Assembly (NCBI GenBank): GCA_038373885.1
Contig: JAWZYV010002555.1
Location: 372,001-436,000, forward strand
Origin: Cheiracanthium punctorium
Taxonomy: Eukaryota; Arthropoda; Arachnida; Araneae; Cheiracanthiidae
Length of the DNA stretch: 64,000 nucleotides
Reading direction: 5' to 3'
The notes under the pieces were generated by a model that was not told where the DNA came from, did not search any database, and was given only the letters and a program-made list of their open reading frames with translations. Position 1 is the first letter of the stretch; each line of letters starts with the position of its first letter. The position numbers were made by a program, and so were the translations under genes. Of the stretch, positions 23,502 through 36,343 are shown piece by piece.

Positions 23502-26500
23502 TGGCGGCTCGTCATTAAGGGCCAGAGGGGCCTGGCCCCACCGTCTAAACCAAAGTATCTTCCTATTATGTCAGACAGTTCTTTCAATAACTTACCTTCA
23601 TTAAAAAAAATGCACGCATTTTACTCTATTTTAATACTATCCACTAAAAAAAGCATTTAAAAATCCGATAGTTATACGATTTTCCCCCTATCTAAGCCAT
23701 GCATGAGCTGGCTTGCCCTGAATTTGGCGTCTTTTCTCCGTTCACCGGGTTGACATATTTGGCATTGACCACAAAAGCCATATTGACGCGGAATTAACTT
23801 GGCTTCCAAGCGGTTTATTTGGCGCTGTCTTCTGGCCCCAGATCTTCGGGCCCTCGCATGGTTATCTGCACGACTGTACGGGGAAATTTCGGCAATCGGT
23901 AGCTATTGGCGAAATTTTCCGCTTAGGAGGAAATCATTTTTTATGTGCGTGATCTATTTTTGCAGTGCAGTCCCTAATATTTAGAATTTAATAGCATCAA
24001 CGCGGACAGCTTACGCCATTGCATTACAATCAGGGCACGTTTATGTTGGGTTGTTGCCACAAAAAGGATTAGAAAAAGGTTTTTCAACCTATCCATAGAA
24101 ATTTTTAATAGGGCGCCGTACGTATTTTCAATTCGCAAGTGAGGATCGACGTCAGTTGCTTTAAGATACGTAAAAATTACGCCACAATTTTCTCATTTAT
24201 TCCAGCTCTTTTTTCAACACAGGGAGACGATATTTTGATTAAAATTTATGGTAGAAATAAACTAAGAAATTCACGATTATTATTATTAGGAGTGGTATTT
24301 TAATCCGGTGCTTATTTAAAAATTGAAATGTCTTAACACAGCTGAAAATGTTCATTTTAAAAATTACAAAGTTCGTTTTAAAGCGCGATATATTAAAATT
24401 TTCTATTTACTTTTTTTTATTTTTGGCATTTAATTATGGGGCGGGCGTTGCCTAGCATATCATGCATGCTGCGAGTATAGCTTTATTTTAACGTTGAATT
24501 ACGTTCCTCCATAGTGGTCCTACATAAAGCAAAAATTTAATGATACCGTTTGAAAACTACTATGCAAAATATCGAAATTAACTCCCTCGGCCAACCGGGG
24601 TATCCTTTACGGCAGTTAAACAGTGACATCATAAATTTAAAAAAAATGCTTAAGCTCTGCAATTCTAACGCCCTGTCACAACTAAAGCGGGAATAAATAG
24701 TTCCTCGAGATTACACAGTTTGATGTTTTTCAGGAGACAGGACCATGGAGGATATATAAGATATCGCTATATTGGATACATGGATATTTAAAATGGCACC
24801 CCTTAGATAGTTTCTCCCCACGGTGAGATGAAATGTTTTTGGGTGCTAAATACGCCAATCTTATAAAACTCTGCATAAATTAAATATATATGGAGAGTTT
24901 CCTTAATGGCAACGATTATGTGAAATGATTATTATTTATGTTAATGCGTAAATTGCAAAGAATCGCCATAGAATCAAAAGATCCCATGGGTGCCAAATAA
25001 TCTAAGCTGCTTCTTTTAAGCCAGTTTTGAAGAGGGAGAAGCAAAGATAGATAGTATCATATACGTAATAGGTAGTATTATTAGATTTGTAAGGATAATA
25101 TGAATAAATCACAATATATCAAGTTAATAAATATTTCATGAAATTAAAAGTGTTTAACCTTTTTCAACGGTTGTCTTACAACCAACTAAACGAAAAGTAA
25201 TTCTAACTTACGTTAATATATCCCGCCGTAATTTCAACAGAGGCGATTTCTTGAACTTTTTTAAAAATAAAATTCTGTTTCGTCACATGCAGATATGATT
25301 ATAGTAAAATATTCGCTTCTTCCCGTATGAAGAGCGGGTACACAGCTATTTTAAAAACATCTCTTGAAAATACCATAAATGAATTCAGGAGACCTCAAAA
25401 CGTGTAAATACGCCAAAATCTCGAAGTCAAATTTTTTCATGATTACAATATTTCCTTACATAGTACATGTTCGGAAACAAATAAACGGTTGTCCATTTTA
25501 TGTAGTGTTTTAGGTATTTAATGCTACAGCTTGAACCTAAAAAACAGTATGATGTAGAAATAAGACATTTTGAAAGCCAGGAGTTCTCTGCAAACCATTA
25601 AGCTTTTCACTTTTTTGATAGTGAATGACACTGACGTAGTTTTTGAGTCATTATACTGCAATGATGCCAGGTTAGTACTCATGACGCAAACTTTACGTCA
25701 AGAGTCAAATAATTTTGCTTAACAAAGTTCATTGGAAGGATTGGAAATTGCAATATGTGTTCACTATATAAAAAAAAAAAAAAAAAAAAAGAAACTCCAC
25801 AGCCACTGGACATGAGCAGGGCTTGACTGTCAAGAAACATTTGACGGTCAAAAACTGAAGCGGCCGACTTTGATTTTCAAACGCTCTTTCCAATAAGTAA
25901 GGAGAGGCATAATTTTTAATTTAAACAAAACTACATTTTCCCCCTCAAAGCGCAACTATAATGGACGTCTTCTATTTAAGGAATTCCTGAGAAACAAACC
26001 CAGATGATGTTCATCAGTACATTGGAGTCTTTTCTCCAGACTAATAGTTTATCTTTCTTTAAAATTTACCGATTTGACAAGAAAATTACGAAAACTACTT
26101 ACCTGTACTCATGCACAAAGCAAGTTAATATTTCACTGCAGGATACAGATATTCGGCTGGTAAAATTCATTTAACTTAACCAAACTTGACACACAGGCAT
26201 CATTTATTTAGATTAGCTCTTTGTAATCCATTCTTTGCAGCTCATTCAACCCTCTTGTACAGCTCCTGTGTCCTAACATCGAGTCAATATGCTTGCGGGA
26301 AAAACTGGTCCTATTCTATTTAAGTGAACACAGATGTGACTGATTTTTGCGTTACGGGAGATAAAAGGGCCGCTTTCGACATTTAAATCACTCCAATTTT
26401 TCACAGAATCTTAATGGTCATTTAGTGATGACATGTTCTTATGTTTTGTTTGTAGGTCCAGAAAAAATCATTTTATGCCTTGTTAAAAAGCCGCTTTTCT

Positions 26501-27358
26501 TGCGGGGTTTGAAATACATTACAATGAAACTCATTGCACTGCACATTTTCTATTTTCTGTAACCTCTGTTCCCGCGGTACTTTCTTTAATGTTAGCGACC
26601 TGCTAAATTTACAGCATTCTAAGCTCAATGTTCATGTTTTTCCTTGACTTGGACAGAAAATTTTAAATTTTTAAGAGAGTCCAGTACGTTATTTTTATTT
26701 ATTTATATTTTATTTTATTTTTTATTTATTTATTTTTGGGAGGGGGGGGGGGAGGTTGATATTGTAAATATTTTTAGAAAAATAATGTGGAAAAAGATAT
26801 TTAATAATTTGAAGAGGTGGAACGACTTTTAGCGTGACTTCATTAATCAAAAGTTTGGCATAAGCGGGGAACAGGCGTCGATACAAACAAACATTGGGTT
26901 CGTTTTGTGGCCCTATCACAAAATTACAATCGATTTTAACGGAACCCCTTCATAAAAATACAGTCGATTAAAACTGCCCTTCATTGGCATTTTACCCTAC
27001 ATTTTAATGTGTTTCATCAATTAACGAAAAAAGTGACTTTTATTAAAATTTGGTTTGAAAATTAACAAAAAGTTCTGAAATTCACAAAATTAAGCATTAA
27101 AATTCACAAAAATAGGCAGTTTCTACAAAAATGGGCCCTGGAAAATATTCCTGGATTGACCCCTGATAAATTATGTATGTTATTGAGTTGAAGACGTATT
27201 CACGAAAAAAAATGGGGGGAGGTATATAAATTAGGTGAATGTATATAAATTAGGTGAATGTAGATATACTCTAAAGAAAACTAATATTCTGAGATATTAT
27301 CTTAGCTAGACTTATAAACGATTTTTTTGAAATGCTAGAAAATAGAATTATATGCACA

Positions 27359-27516
27359 CATGGGCGCCCATAAGGGGGGGCAAGGTATGGAACTTGCCCC
27401 CCGCCCTAAAGTTTTAGGTTTGTCTCATGATGTTAGCAATGGCAAAAACAGAACTAAATTTGTTAAAAGTTTGAAATTTGCCCCCCCCCCTTGCAAAATT
27501 ACTATGGGCGCCCATG
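27359..27516. mobile_element. GGGCGCCCATG-type MITE, copy 2
   Basis: A 158-bp element with ends CATGGGCGCCCATA and, inverted, CATGGGCGCCCATAG, flanked by a perfect 8-bp duplication TATGCACA (27351-27358 and 27517-27524). Nested in the 5.4-kb element. Confidence 0.9.
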
Positions 27517-28145
27517 TATGCACATCAGCAGATCGTTATAAACAATAGCAGTGAAGGTTCCCCTTCTGTGTCGAACGTTGCTTCTCCCTATTGCTGGGAG
27601 CAACGCTGTTAGTAGGAAGTAATGAGGTGATTTGTTGCTATATTTTTCTAATGCATGAAATTCTAAAAGGGTTAAAGGTATCGAAATACTGACTTAGATA
27701 GTACTGCAACTAGAGTTTATCTCTCACGACGAACCAACTAGAACGGCCCCCTCCCATGGAACCATAACTTATTTTGGAGCCCCCTACCAAGTCTGGGGCA
27801 CGTGTCCCTAGGTGCCCCTGGCAGCAGATATAAATCATAAAATCGCAGACCGTTTCTTATTCTCTTAAACTGCGTCGCATTTGAATTCGCAATTAGTCGT
27901 CTGTCAAGTCAAGTAAGTTGTGCCCGATCATAAAAGTGTGTTGTCTCTCTGCTACTGACCTTCAAACACCAAAATTAGGTTCATTAAAATATAAATGAGA
28001 AACTGGCCCCAACCTGTGACAGGGAGGCAAATAAAGGGGGGCAAGCGGGCACGGGACAAGCACCGGGAGACATTCTAAATGGAACGCCAAAATCGGTTAT
28101 AGCTTCTTGGGATGGGGCGCGGCTCCATGCGAGGGGGCACACGAC

Positions 28146-28334
28146 CATGGGCACCCATAAGGGGGGGGCAAGGTAGGGAACTTGCCACCCCCTAAAGTTT
28201 TAAGTTAATGTCTCATTATGTTAACAAATGGCAAAAACAGAACTAAATTTGTTAAAAGTTTGAAATTTGCCCCCCTCTAGAAACTTTTTTTTAAGTTTGC
28301 CCCCCCCCTATGAAAATTACTATGGGCGCCTATG
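28146..28334. mobile_element. GGGCGCCCATG-type MITE, copy 3
   Basis: A 189-bp element with ends CATGGGCACCCATA and, inverted, CATAGGCGCCCATAG, flanked by a perfect 8-bp duplication CACACGAC (28138-28145 and 28335-28342). The interior matches copy 2 (AACTTGCC, CAGAACTAAATTTG), with extra bases on the right. Confidence 0.9.
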
Positions 28335-28770
28335 CACACGACACTAATTATGGTTTGCCCCGGATGACATAAACTCTAATTGCGGCATTGCCTGTGAAAA
28401 TGACCTCTTTTTGCTCACTATTTACAGCAACAGGTCTTTTTTTCTAACGCTGAACAATTGATTTCAGACAAGTTTAAAATCGCTGCCCCTAATTTTTGCT
28501 TTCCTGAGAAATTATCTAGCTTGGCCATTTGGTAGAATCTGCCATCGTTCCTGTTGGGTTGAAAAGCTTCTGTGATTCTATTCTTTTGTTGATTTTTGCA
28601 GGGGAATTTTTTTTTTTTTAATCTGATAGTATATTTGGGTTATAAATGCATGATTTGGGTTCAAAATCATAACTTTGCCCCCTGACTTTTTAGACTAGGG
28701 GGGCAATTTTTACAACTGCAGGGGCAATTGCCCCCCCTCGCCCCCCCCAGATTACGCCTATGAAGATATC

Positions 28771-31356
28771 TATTTTGATAAGATACCTAGATGATAGATG
28801 AGTTACTTTTTTCAAAAGATGGGTTTGATGCCTTTTTTCTGTTTTAATCATTTAATATTAATTTACATTGTTATTTTTAGTTTTATTTTAAGTTAAATTT
28901 CTTTTAGATTAATAAATAAAAAGTAAATCCCTTTTAAATATTTATAATGAAATTATAATGCTTTTGTAGTTTTATACAGGTATGAAACAGAATTTTTCAG
29001 ATTATGCATTAAATTTCTTTAAGCAAAAATTATATATATTTATTTTTTAAGCTACAGGCTAAAAAACAAAAGTAGATCTGTTTAGTTGTTTAGTTTCTAA
29101 AATATACGAGCATTCTTTCACAGTACAAAAATTTATATGGCACCATAAGGGGAAAAAAAGGGGGGGGCAAATTATAAAAAGAAAATCATTTGAAATGTTA
29201 ATTTCCAAATTTTAGGAAATTTTCACTTTTTTTACTCTTGATTTTGACTTGTAACACACACAAAGATTAGTCTAAGTACTTTATGTATGAAGTGATAATC
29301 ATACACACTACTGTAGTAGTAACTAAAACAACTATTTTAAATTACTAAAATACCATGTTACAACATGGCTGTCTGCACAAGGAGCTATGTTATGTACAAA
29401 TATATCACAAACACATTTTAAATATACATTTTTTAAGTAGACTTAACTTTAAAAATCAATTGAAACTTGCTGAAAATCATAAGTGAATTTAAATAACTAA
29501 ATTCAATTATAAAAAATAAATATGCACAATAAGGGTTAACTTTTAATCATTTGGAATTGGAGACTTCAATAAAGGAATGCTCAGTAAAAGATTATCATTT
29601 AGAAAAAGGATGAATATTGAAAATTTCTCCTACCTCTATAAATAAATTTTGAAGACAAAATAATCAGTTTTTTTTTTTTTTTTTTTTTTTTTTTGCTAAT
29701 TATCGGATTTCTACAAAATTAAAAATATCGGAGAAACTCCATAGGGTGAGGGTGTAAAATTACATTATTTGTGGCGTTACCATGAGAGGAACTGCATATA
29801 CTGAATGCACATATTTTTCAAATGATACTACACAGTGGTTATAATTAAACTTCCTGTATAAACAGCAGTCTACAGGTGAAAAGGATGAGAAGATCACCTC
29901 CAAATTAGCACATGGATACTACATGAGATGTGGTAAAAGTTATTTTTAATTTTTTTTTCTTTGAAGTTTAGTTCAGAAAATGTCTGTTAAGCAGCACTTT
30001 GCAGCATGAAATTGTCTCTAAATATTAACCGAACTAGTTATAAATATGCTCAAAAACTGCTGTACAAATCTTTCAATTGTATGCTTATTTTGAATGATCC
30101 ATTTCCAATGCTAAATTTGCTGTTTTTTCATGTTTAATAGCAACTTAAGCATTTTAAACTCTAGCTTTTTAATCAAAATTCCCTAAGCACTTCTCATGTA
30201 TAATCTATAAAACAAATTTGGTTACTATCTGTTTACCCGTTTTAGTGGTAGAATCCTGTTTATAGTGGAAGTTTAATTATATCAAATATAATTTTCTATC
30301 TTGTCCCAGGCATATTCTCGATAGAACTTTAGTAGTATATAACCAGATATCCAGCAGATTATTCGGATATCAGATGGTATTTTGGATATTGAAAAAACAG
30401 CCGGATTCTGAATACCTGCTCAATATCCATTACATCCCAAAATAAAACACCACAATTACTTACTGTTATAAAGTGAACTTAGAAAATATTTTCGAATTAT
30501 CAGTCAGCGTGATGCTGCATTTTTACTTTCCTCGTATACTCAGGTTCTTAATATTTAGTTAATTTTTTAAAGAGTTATAGCTTTGGCTTATACTTTAGTA
30601 TGTACGATATTTATTCTAATTAAAACCTTAATTCAAGTGTGTTTCTCAGAGATGATTTCACAGACCATTTCTATGCTACAGTAATCAGGGGTCAAAGACA
30701 CATTTCTACATCTGCCAAGTGAAGTTTACAAACAAAAAAAAAAAAAAAAAAAAAAATTTAGCTTCGCAAAAGTTATTTGTGCTTATTGTACTTGTGTACT
30801 TGTAACATAATGTATCTCAACAGAACTAGCCTTGTTAAACCAATTTTAGCTCATAAAAGCCGATGAAACTTTTTCTAGTCTTTGAAGGAATGCTTTTTCC
30901 TACAGTTTTCAGTGTGTCATGATTTTTTTTCAGATAGATGGATGTTATTCTTTAGTCAGTGAACATAGGGGTTTATTTTATTCCAACTCTGAAACCACTT
31001 CTGAACAACATGTCTAAGTGGAAGGATTTAAGTTTAAAAGAGGATGTTTCATTTTGTCAAAGTACTGATGATTTACACTACCATCTGTTTTTGATGTACA
31101 CAAAAATTTTCAGACACTAAAAGGGTTGCAGGAAAATTGGACATGTGTTCCAATATTACCCTCTTCCTATGAACATTGAAAGATTAATTGCTCCATTCAA
31201 AAAATGTACAATTAATCAGTTTCTTGGAACGACCACTATAATATTAAATGGAGTATGCTTATATTATTAACTTTTAATGAATAGTTAACTATTTATCAAT
31301 TGAAAAAATAACACTGATTACTATTTTTATGGCCTTATTTTATAATTTCTGTCAGT

Positions 31357-31391
<35 letters not shown>

Positions 31392-31930
31392 GTAAGGAGG
31401 GGTGTTAGTGACAGGTGACATCCCCACTTTTTGCTTGAAAAATGTTTGCTGCTTATTAAAATCAATGATTTTATTAAGCAGCAAGTACTGTACAAGCATT
31501 GCACCTTCCTTAATTTATCCCCTAATAATTATACATCTACATAGGTGAAACATTTAAAATAGGGTGGGTTTTAGATAAGAGTTAAAAAAAAAAAAAAAAA
31601 AAAAAAATTTAGCTTCGCAAAATTTATTTGTGCTTATTGCACTTGTGTAATTTTTGCATATAAAATGTTATACACTGTTCAATGTTTTACTTGTGTAATG
31701 TTTTTATGAATGAAACATCTTATTTCGAGCAATTGATAGTGGCATTTATCTATCCACTTAATGCATCAAATAAGATTAATTTAATCTGTTAGCAAGTAGT
31801 TTAAAAAATCATTCTTCATTCCATAATTGTTTTAATTATACAAACAGATTCTTTCAGTGGTATTTGTTCTTGAATCTTTTATTATTGCATTTAAATGTGT
31901 GTTTTACATTCTTTTTTTTTTTTTTTTTTT
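28771..31930. other. region upstream of MsrB exon A, no exon recognised
   Basis: AT-rich, with long T or A runs at 29669, 30736, 31361 and 31585. A 5' exon and promoter of MsrB may lie here or further left but cannot be picked out by eye. The only structured feature is the repeated poly(A)-linked motif at 30736 and 31585. Confidence 0.5.
30736..31652. repeat. direct repeat of poly(A) + TTTAGCTTCGCAAAA motif
   Basis: Two copies about 850 bases apart (about 30736-30800 and 31585-31652) share a long A run followed by ATTTAGCTTCGCAAAA and TTATTTGTGCTTATTG. The A run belongs to the repeat, so this may be the end of a retroposed element or a segmental duplication. Confidence 0.75.
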
Positions 31931-31933
31931 CAG

Positions 31934-32054
31934 TCACAAATAGTAAGATGGAATGCTGTGGAAATGCCTGTGGTCCAGATTTTTCTAAAGAGTCCCTGAA
32001 ACAAAGATTAACTGCTCAACAGTATCAAGTTACCCAAGAGAAAGACACTGAAAG
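31934..32054 (+). CDS. MSRB: MsrB exon A (methionine-R-sulfoxide reductase)
   Basis: First recognised coding exon of a methionine-R-sulfoxide reductase B, which reduces the R epimer of methionine sulfoxide in proteins. The acceptor is a long T tract plus CAG (31931-31933). The first ATG is at 31948, giving 35 codons plus two bases; the frame is also open upstream to the acceptor, so an earlier coding exon is possible and 31948 may be internal. The segment QYQVTQEKDTER is the family's conserved substrate-side N-terminal stretch. The donor is AG|GT at 32055-32056, phase 2, completed by the A that opens exon B to make Arg36. Four cysteines or near-cysteine positions in MECCGNAC precede the conserved core and are not part of the catalytic set. 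Function is established for the family; cell compartment cannot be read here because the true N-terminus is uncertain. Confidence 0.88.
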
Positions 32055-32300
32055 GTTTTTATTTTAAAATGTATCAAATAACTAAACAGTGGAAGGATTA
32101 ATACTTGAAGTATATCATGTGATATAAATAATTCTGAGTAAGAAAGATTTTTAATTTTGGTGAAAGGAATAGTAATAACTAACCTACATATGTAAGGCTT
32201 TATTTCTAACAAAAATCAGGAACCTTAATTTGTTATGTTGTAAATTATGGCATAATATATCTAATTTAATGTAATTTAAAATAAATTTTTATCACTACAA

Positions 32301-32795
32301 CAGGGTGTCTACCAGCAACTGAAAAGGTGACTTTTGCTTCTAATTTAAAGATTAGGCGACTTGGGTGACTTTTTTTTAAATCAGAAAATGGCATTTTCAT
32401 ACCATTTTCAAGTTTTTAGCTACTTGTACCTTACTCCAGGTGACTAATTTGAAAATCAGGTTTCAGTTTTTATGTCAACTGACTTTTCTTCTCTAAGTTG
32501 CGATTGATCATTTCTCAATCATTCTAATCTATTTTTTAATTGTACTATAAAAATAAATGTACTATATGCTCTGTGCATAATGTAATCCATAAAGTTTTTT
32601 AATTTATCATTTTATTCATTCCTTCTTAAATGAAGCTAAATGACGTATGTTTATTTCTTAACTGCAAAATCATGCAAAAATGCTACTATTTTGGCAACTA
32701 TAATTAAGAAAATGGCTACTAAACTGGCAACATTTTTATGTTATTGATTCTACTAATGATATTATTTTTGCTTCCTGACATTGGTGAACACCCTG
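32301..32795. mobile_element. hAT-like MITE in MsrB intron A
   Basis: A 495-bp element with ends CAGGGTGTCTACCAG and, inverted, CAGGGTGTTCACCAATG, with CTACAA next to both ends (32295-32300 and 32796-32801). Six bases is short for a hAT duplication, so the flank may be coincidental or decayed. Confidence 0.65.
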
Positions 32796-33778
32796 CTACA
32801 ATTGTAACCAATTTTATAAAGTTATGAGGGCTGTTACAATTTTTAAATTAATCTAAAAATTCAGTGTTAAAACAAAATATGTGTTGAGCTCCTATGCAAA
32901 TTAAGCTATGCTCAGAGAATTATCTTTAAAAAAGATAAAACTGTGTAGTTGTCTTCATACTCTACAGTAGTTTTGATCATCTTGAAGATAATTAATTGTA
33001 ATCATCTCACTCGCTCACTGATATATACAGATGCACAAAAAATATTAATTATGTTATATTTTTAGCCTTTCAGCTATGTCTTTTATTAGCAAACTATCGT
33101 CATAATTAATCCTATGCATTTAATTAATATATTTATTTATTTGTGCTAACCAACAACTTTTGAGTAAGCTTTAAAAAATATAGTTGCAGTTCATAATAGA
33201 TCATAAATATTAAACTACTTTACACTACTTATCTTCCTTAAAAATCAGTTTATCTGTAGAAAATCAGGCTCCACCATTTTCTTTTTTCTTTTGGCATGTA
33301 ATTGCCGAAATAATTTTACATATCAAGCCAATTATCCCTTCATGTAGATGATACCTCTAAGAAATAAAATTACTTGCTCAGATATATGAAAGCCAGTTAT
33401 TTTATACCATCTTACAATTAATACACTTTTGGCTGTCTCTGTGGTGAATTTAGCTGATTACTAAAGTTATCTACCTATTAACAGGATCTATTCAGTTATC
33501 TAGTAGACAAATTGTTCAATTCTCTTATGAGACATCACTACAAAACAGCTTAACATGTCAGTTATAAAGGCTAAAAAGGCTTTTTAATTCTGTTAGTAAT
33601 AATTTAGTTGATTGAACTACATCAGTGCAAATTTAGCATTGGGAATTAGTATTATAAAAAAGAACTTTCTGTTCATGCAAAAATCAATAAGCATACCAGT
33701 TGTGTTGTATACTATTATAGTTGTAAAATTAATAGAGCTATAAAATCAAATAAGTACATAACAGATAAATAATAGAGC

Positions 33779-34484
33779 AAGAGCCAGCGACCGCCAGACC
33801 TTCGTCTTAGTATAAAAGCTGAAACTTTCTCTGCGCATACCCCCCAACAGAGGTAGGAACAATCGGCCACTCTAAAGTTTGGATGATCGTGGCTTTGTCA
33901 GGTAACAGGTGGCAAAGGTGTATAAAATTGCCGAAAATTTCGTCATTTCATAAAGCTTAATTTTTTTATATGTTCTTTTTTGCAGTACTAGAAATCACTT
34001 TATCCCTTGCCAGACACTTTTCCATCATGGCAAACCCCCGCCAGACAATCTCAAAGTCATGGAAAACTGTTGTGTTCGTGAACTACCACGACGAAGTACG
34101 TCAAGCTGTCATAAAGTGCCAAGCCCATTTTATACTGCTACTTCTGAACTTTCTTACGCGCGAACTTTCTTGCAGCGCGCTCGTAATAGAATTACGTTTT
34201 TCAAGACTTTGAGATTGTCTGGCGGGGGTTTGCCACGATGGAAAAGTGTCTGGCAAGGGATAAAGTGATTTCTAGTACTGCGAAGAAGAACATATAAAAA
34301 AATTAAGCTTTATGAAATGACGAAATTTTTGGCAATTTTATACACCTTTGCCACCTGTTACCTGCCAAAGCCACGATCATCCAAGCTTTAGAGTGGCCGA
34401 TGGTTCCTACCTCTGTTGGGGGTTATGCGCAGAGAAAGTTTCAGCTTTTATACTATGACGAAGGTCTGGCGGTCGCTGGCTCTT
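33779..34484. mobile_element. fold-back element, 280-bp arms
   Basis: Arms at 33779-34058 and 34205-34484 are inverted copies at very high identity around a 146-base centre. The ends read AAGAGCCAGCGACCGCCAGA. The length is symmetric to the base. No flanking duplication is clear. As it lies in an MsrB intron on the transcribed strand, the pre-mRNA should fold into a long hairpin. Confidence 0.88.
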
Positions 34485-35379
34485 AGACTATAAGTAATGC
34501 TGAGCACATTGATTATAAGACTTTCCAATACAATTAGATTTTATATACATACAAAACTGCATCGTGAAAATTTGAAAACCATTTCACTAAAGCTTAATCA
34601 TTGCCAATTGAACATAATTTGTTATATATTTGACAGTTGAGATCAGCTATTCATAGCATTAATTTAGACGGAAATTAATAGTCTCTGTATAAAATAACTA
34701 AATTTTAGATCTTGTTGCATGTAAATTGAAACTGGAAACTTTGTGCTAAAGAGGACAGTGTATTGTTAATACCAGCCAAACATGGTGAGATTTTGTATAT
34801 CATCTTCAAAAGCAAAGCTACAAATGTTATATATATTTTTTTCCAATCAAGGATGCATTTAAGTTGAGAATTCACTTTTGCTAATGAAATTCTAAAAATC
34901 CAAGATTTTGATTTTTGTTCACATAATGATAATGCTGAAGCCCCCCCTTTTTATAAAAAAAAAAAATTCTCCCTTTTCCACCGTTTGGACCCCCTCCAAA
35001 AATTTTTCTAGATACATCTCTGTTTCCCATGTAATCTCTCATGAATGTCTATTAGATACATTTATAGAATTGTGCTTGAATTAGATGAATGTCTGTAAAC
35101 TGCCATAACCTAAAATTATTGGAAATCTTTTATGTGCTGCTGGCAAAGAATGGTAAATACTGTATTGCTCTTTTTGATAAAGAACATTATTTTATAAATC
35201 TCAGCTCCAATTTTATGTTGTATGAATTAGATTTCAGTCTCCAAAATACATTTTAAACAATGTGTATAATTGAGCGTAAAATATTGGAATTCTTTTGAAT
35301 GCTTCTGTGAAAGAACTATTCATGCTATAGATACCATTTTCAATCGGATACAGTATATGCTAAAGATACCATAACATTA

Positions 35380-35424
35380 ACACACACACATATATATATA
35401 TATTATATATATATATATATATAT
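35380..35424. repeat. (AC)n(AT)n microsatellite
   Basis: Short AC run followed by about 40 bases of TA repeats. Confidence 0.95.
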
Positions 35425-36170
35425 CATAGATATTCATGCATATTTATGGTATTTAGGACACAGACATCAGTTAAACCACCAAAATCATAAACACTTTGTT
35501 GGAAAGTTTAAAAAAACTGCCTGAAAGTATCTATGAATTCTGATTTGATTAAACAAAAGAATAGAAGTTTCTACCTTATATTTTATGTTAAAACTAGACC
35601 AATTTTACTTTAATTCTATTTAATCTACACACCAATCAGTTGTAAATGAAATCCCAAAGAAAATTCAATTTACAAAATGGATTTTACTTAATTCTATAGC
35701 ATGAAAGGTTTATTTTTCTTATTGCCACCACACAGACAGGTTAAGTTGTCCTGAAGTAATGTTGCTACAATGAGCTAGACCACAGCATGTCCAGCAACTA
35801 ATTTTCTCTCAGAAAAAGTCACATTCTGATACCCTTTATTTTTTTCTTTTGGAATGGGTTTTTGTCTTTTTGAAAGTGCTAATATTAGTGTAATTTCCAT
35901 CAAGATTTTCTTTTCTTTCTTTCTTTTTTATTTTTTTAATAAATGCACTTTTTAAAAGCATTATTGTTATCTTTAGATGCTATTGTATGCAGAACATTTT
36001 ATAAATAACAAGAATATTTTTATATTACAGTGAGCCACCCTAATTAAAAAAATGTTTGTTAGTCATCAATGTTATTTTTTAGTTCAAAAACTGTTATTCT
36101 AAGGTCAATACTTTCTTTCTTAGTTTTGTTCGTAGTTATCAAAATAAAAATTGTGCTTTATGCCCTTTAG

Positions 36171-36343
36171 AGCATTTACTGGAAAGTATTACAAGCATTT
36201 TGAAAAAGGTACTTATATGTGCATTGTATGCAGTCAAGACCTTTTCTCCTCAGAAGCCAAGTATGATTCAAAATGTGGATGGCCTGCATTTTTTGATACA
36301 GTTAATAGCAGTTGTGTTAAATTCAAAGATGATTTATCACATG
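36171..36343 (+). CDS. MSRB: MsrB exon B (zinc and resolving cysteines)
   Basis: Central exon of MsrB, residues 36-94. It opens after a CCCTTTAG acceptor and reads AFTGKYYKHFEKGTY, then the first zinc pair C53-x2-C56 (CIVC), then DLFSSEAKYDSKCGWPAF. C71 in KCGWP sits at the position of the resolving cysteine in MsrBs that recycle through an intramolecular disulfide, as in the Drosophila enzyme; this implies the thioredoxin-linked type. The exon ends SH plus the first base of the next codon at a consensus GGTAAGT donor (GT 36344-36345, phase 1). The length is 173 bases, so both borders are frame-consistent. A second frame across this exon is also open by chance and should be ignored. No damage is visible. 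Confidence 0.93.

Larger units (their letters stand above)
23373..28762. mobile_element. 5.4-kb hAT-like element
   Basis: The ends read CATGGGCATAACTTGGG and, inverted, CATAGGCGTAATCTGGG, flanked by a perfect 8-bp duplication AAGATATC (23365-23372 and 28763-28770). The first bases resemble the MITEs at 9636, 27359 and 28146, so they may share a superfamily. The interior holds an AC/TA microsatellite, a second TE end CAGTGGCGGCTCG at 23500, two nested MITEs and long stretches (23.7-27.1 kb) without recognisable transposase. Confidence 0.7.
32055..36170 (+). other. MsrB intron A
   Basis: A 4.1-kb intron between MsrB exons A and B. It contains a hAT-like MITE at 32301-32795 and a 0.7-kb fold-back element at 33779-34484, followed by an AC/TA microsatellite near 35380. 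The rest (34.5-36.1 kb) is AT-rich unique-looking sequence with no recognised exon. The direct exon-phase match on each side supports removal as one intron. Confidence 0.8.

Noticed and set aside
23385..23660. Overlapping open frames of 60-91 codons with HTHTH/IYIYI runs
   Set aside because: They are translations of the AC/TA microsatellite on both strands.
34059..34268. Two overlapping open frames at the fold-back element
   Set aside because: They cover the loop and the start of one arm, have no motif, and disagree with each other; no splice support.
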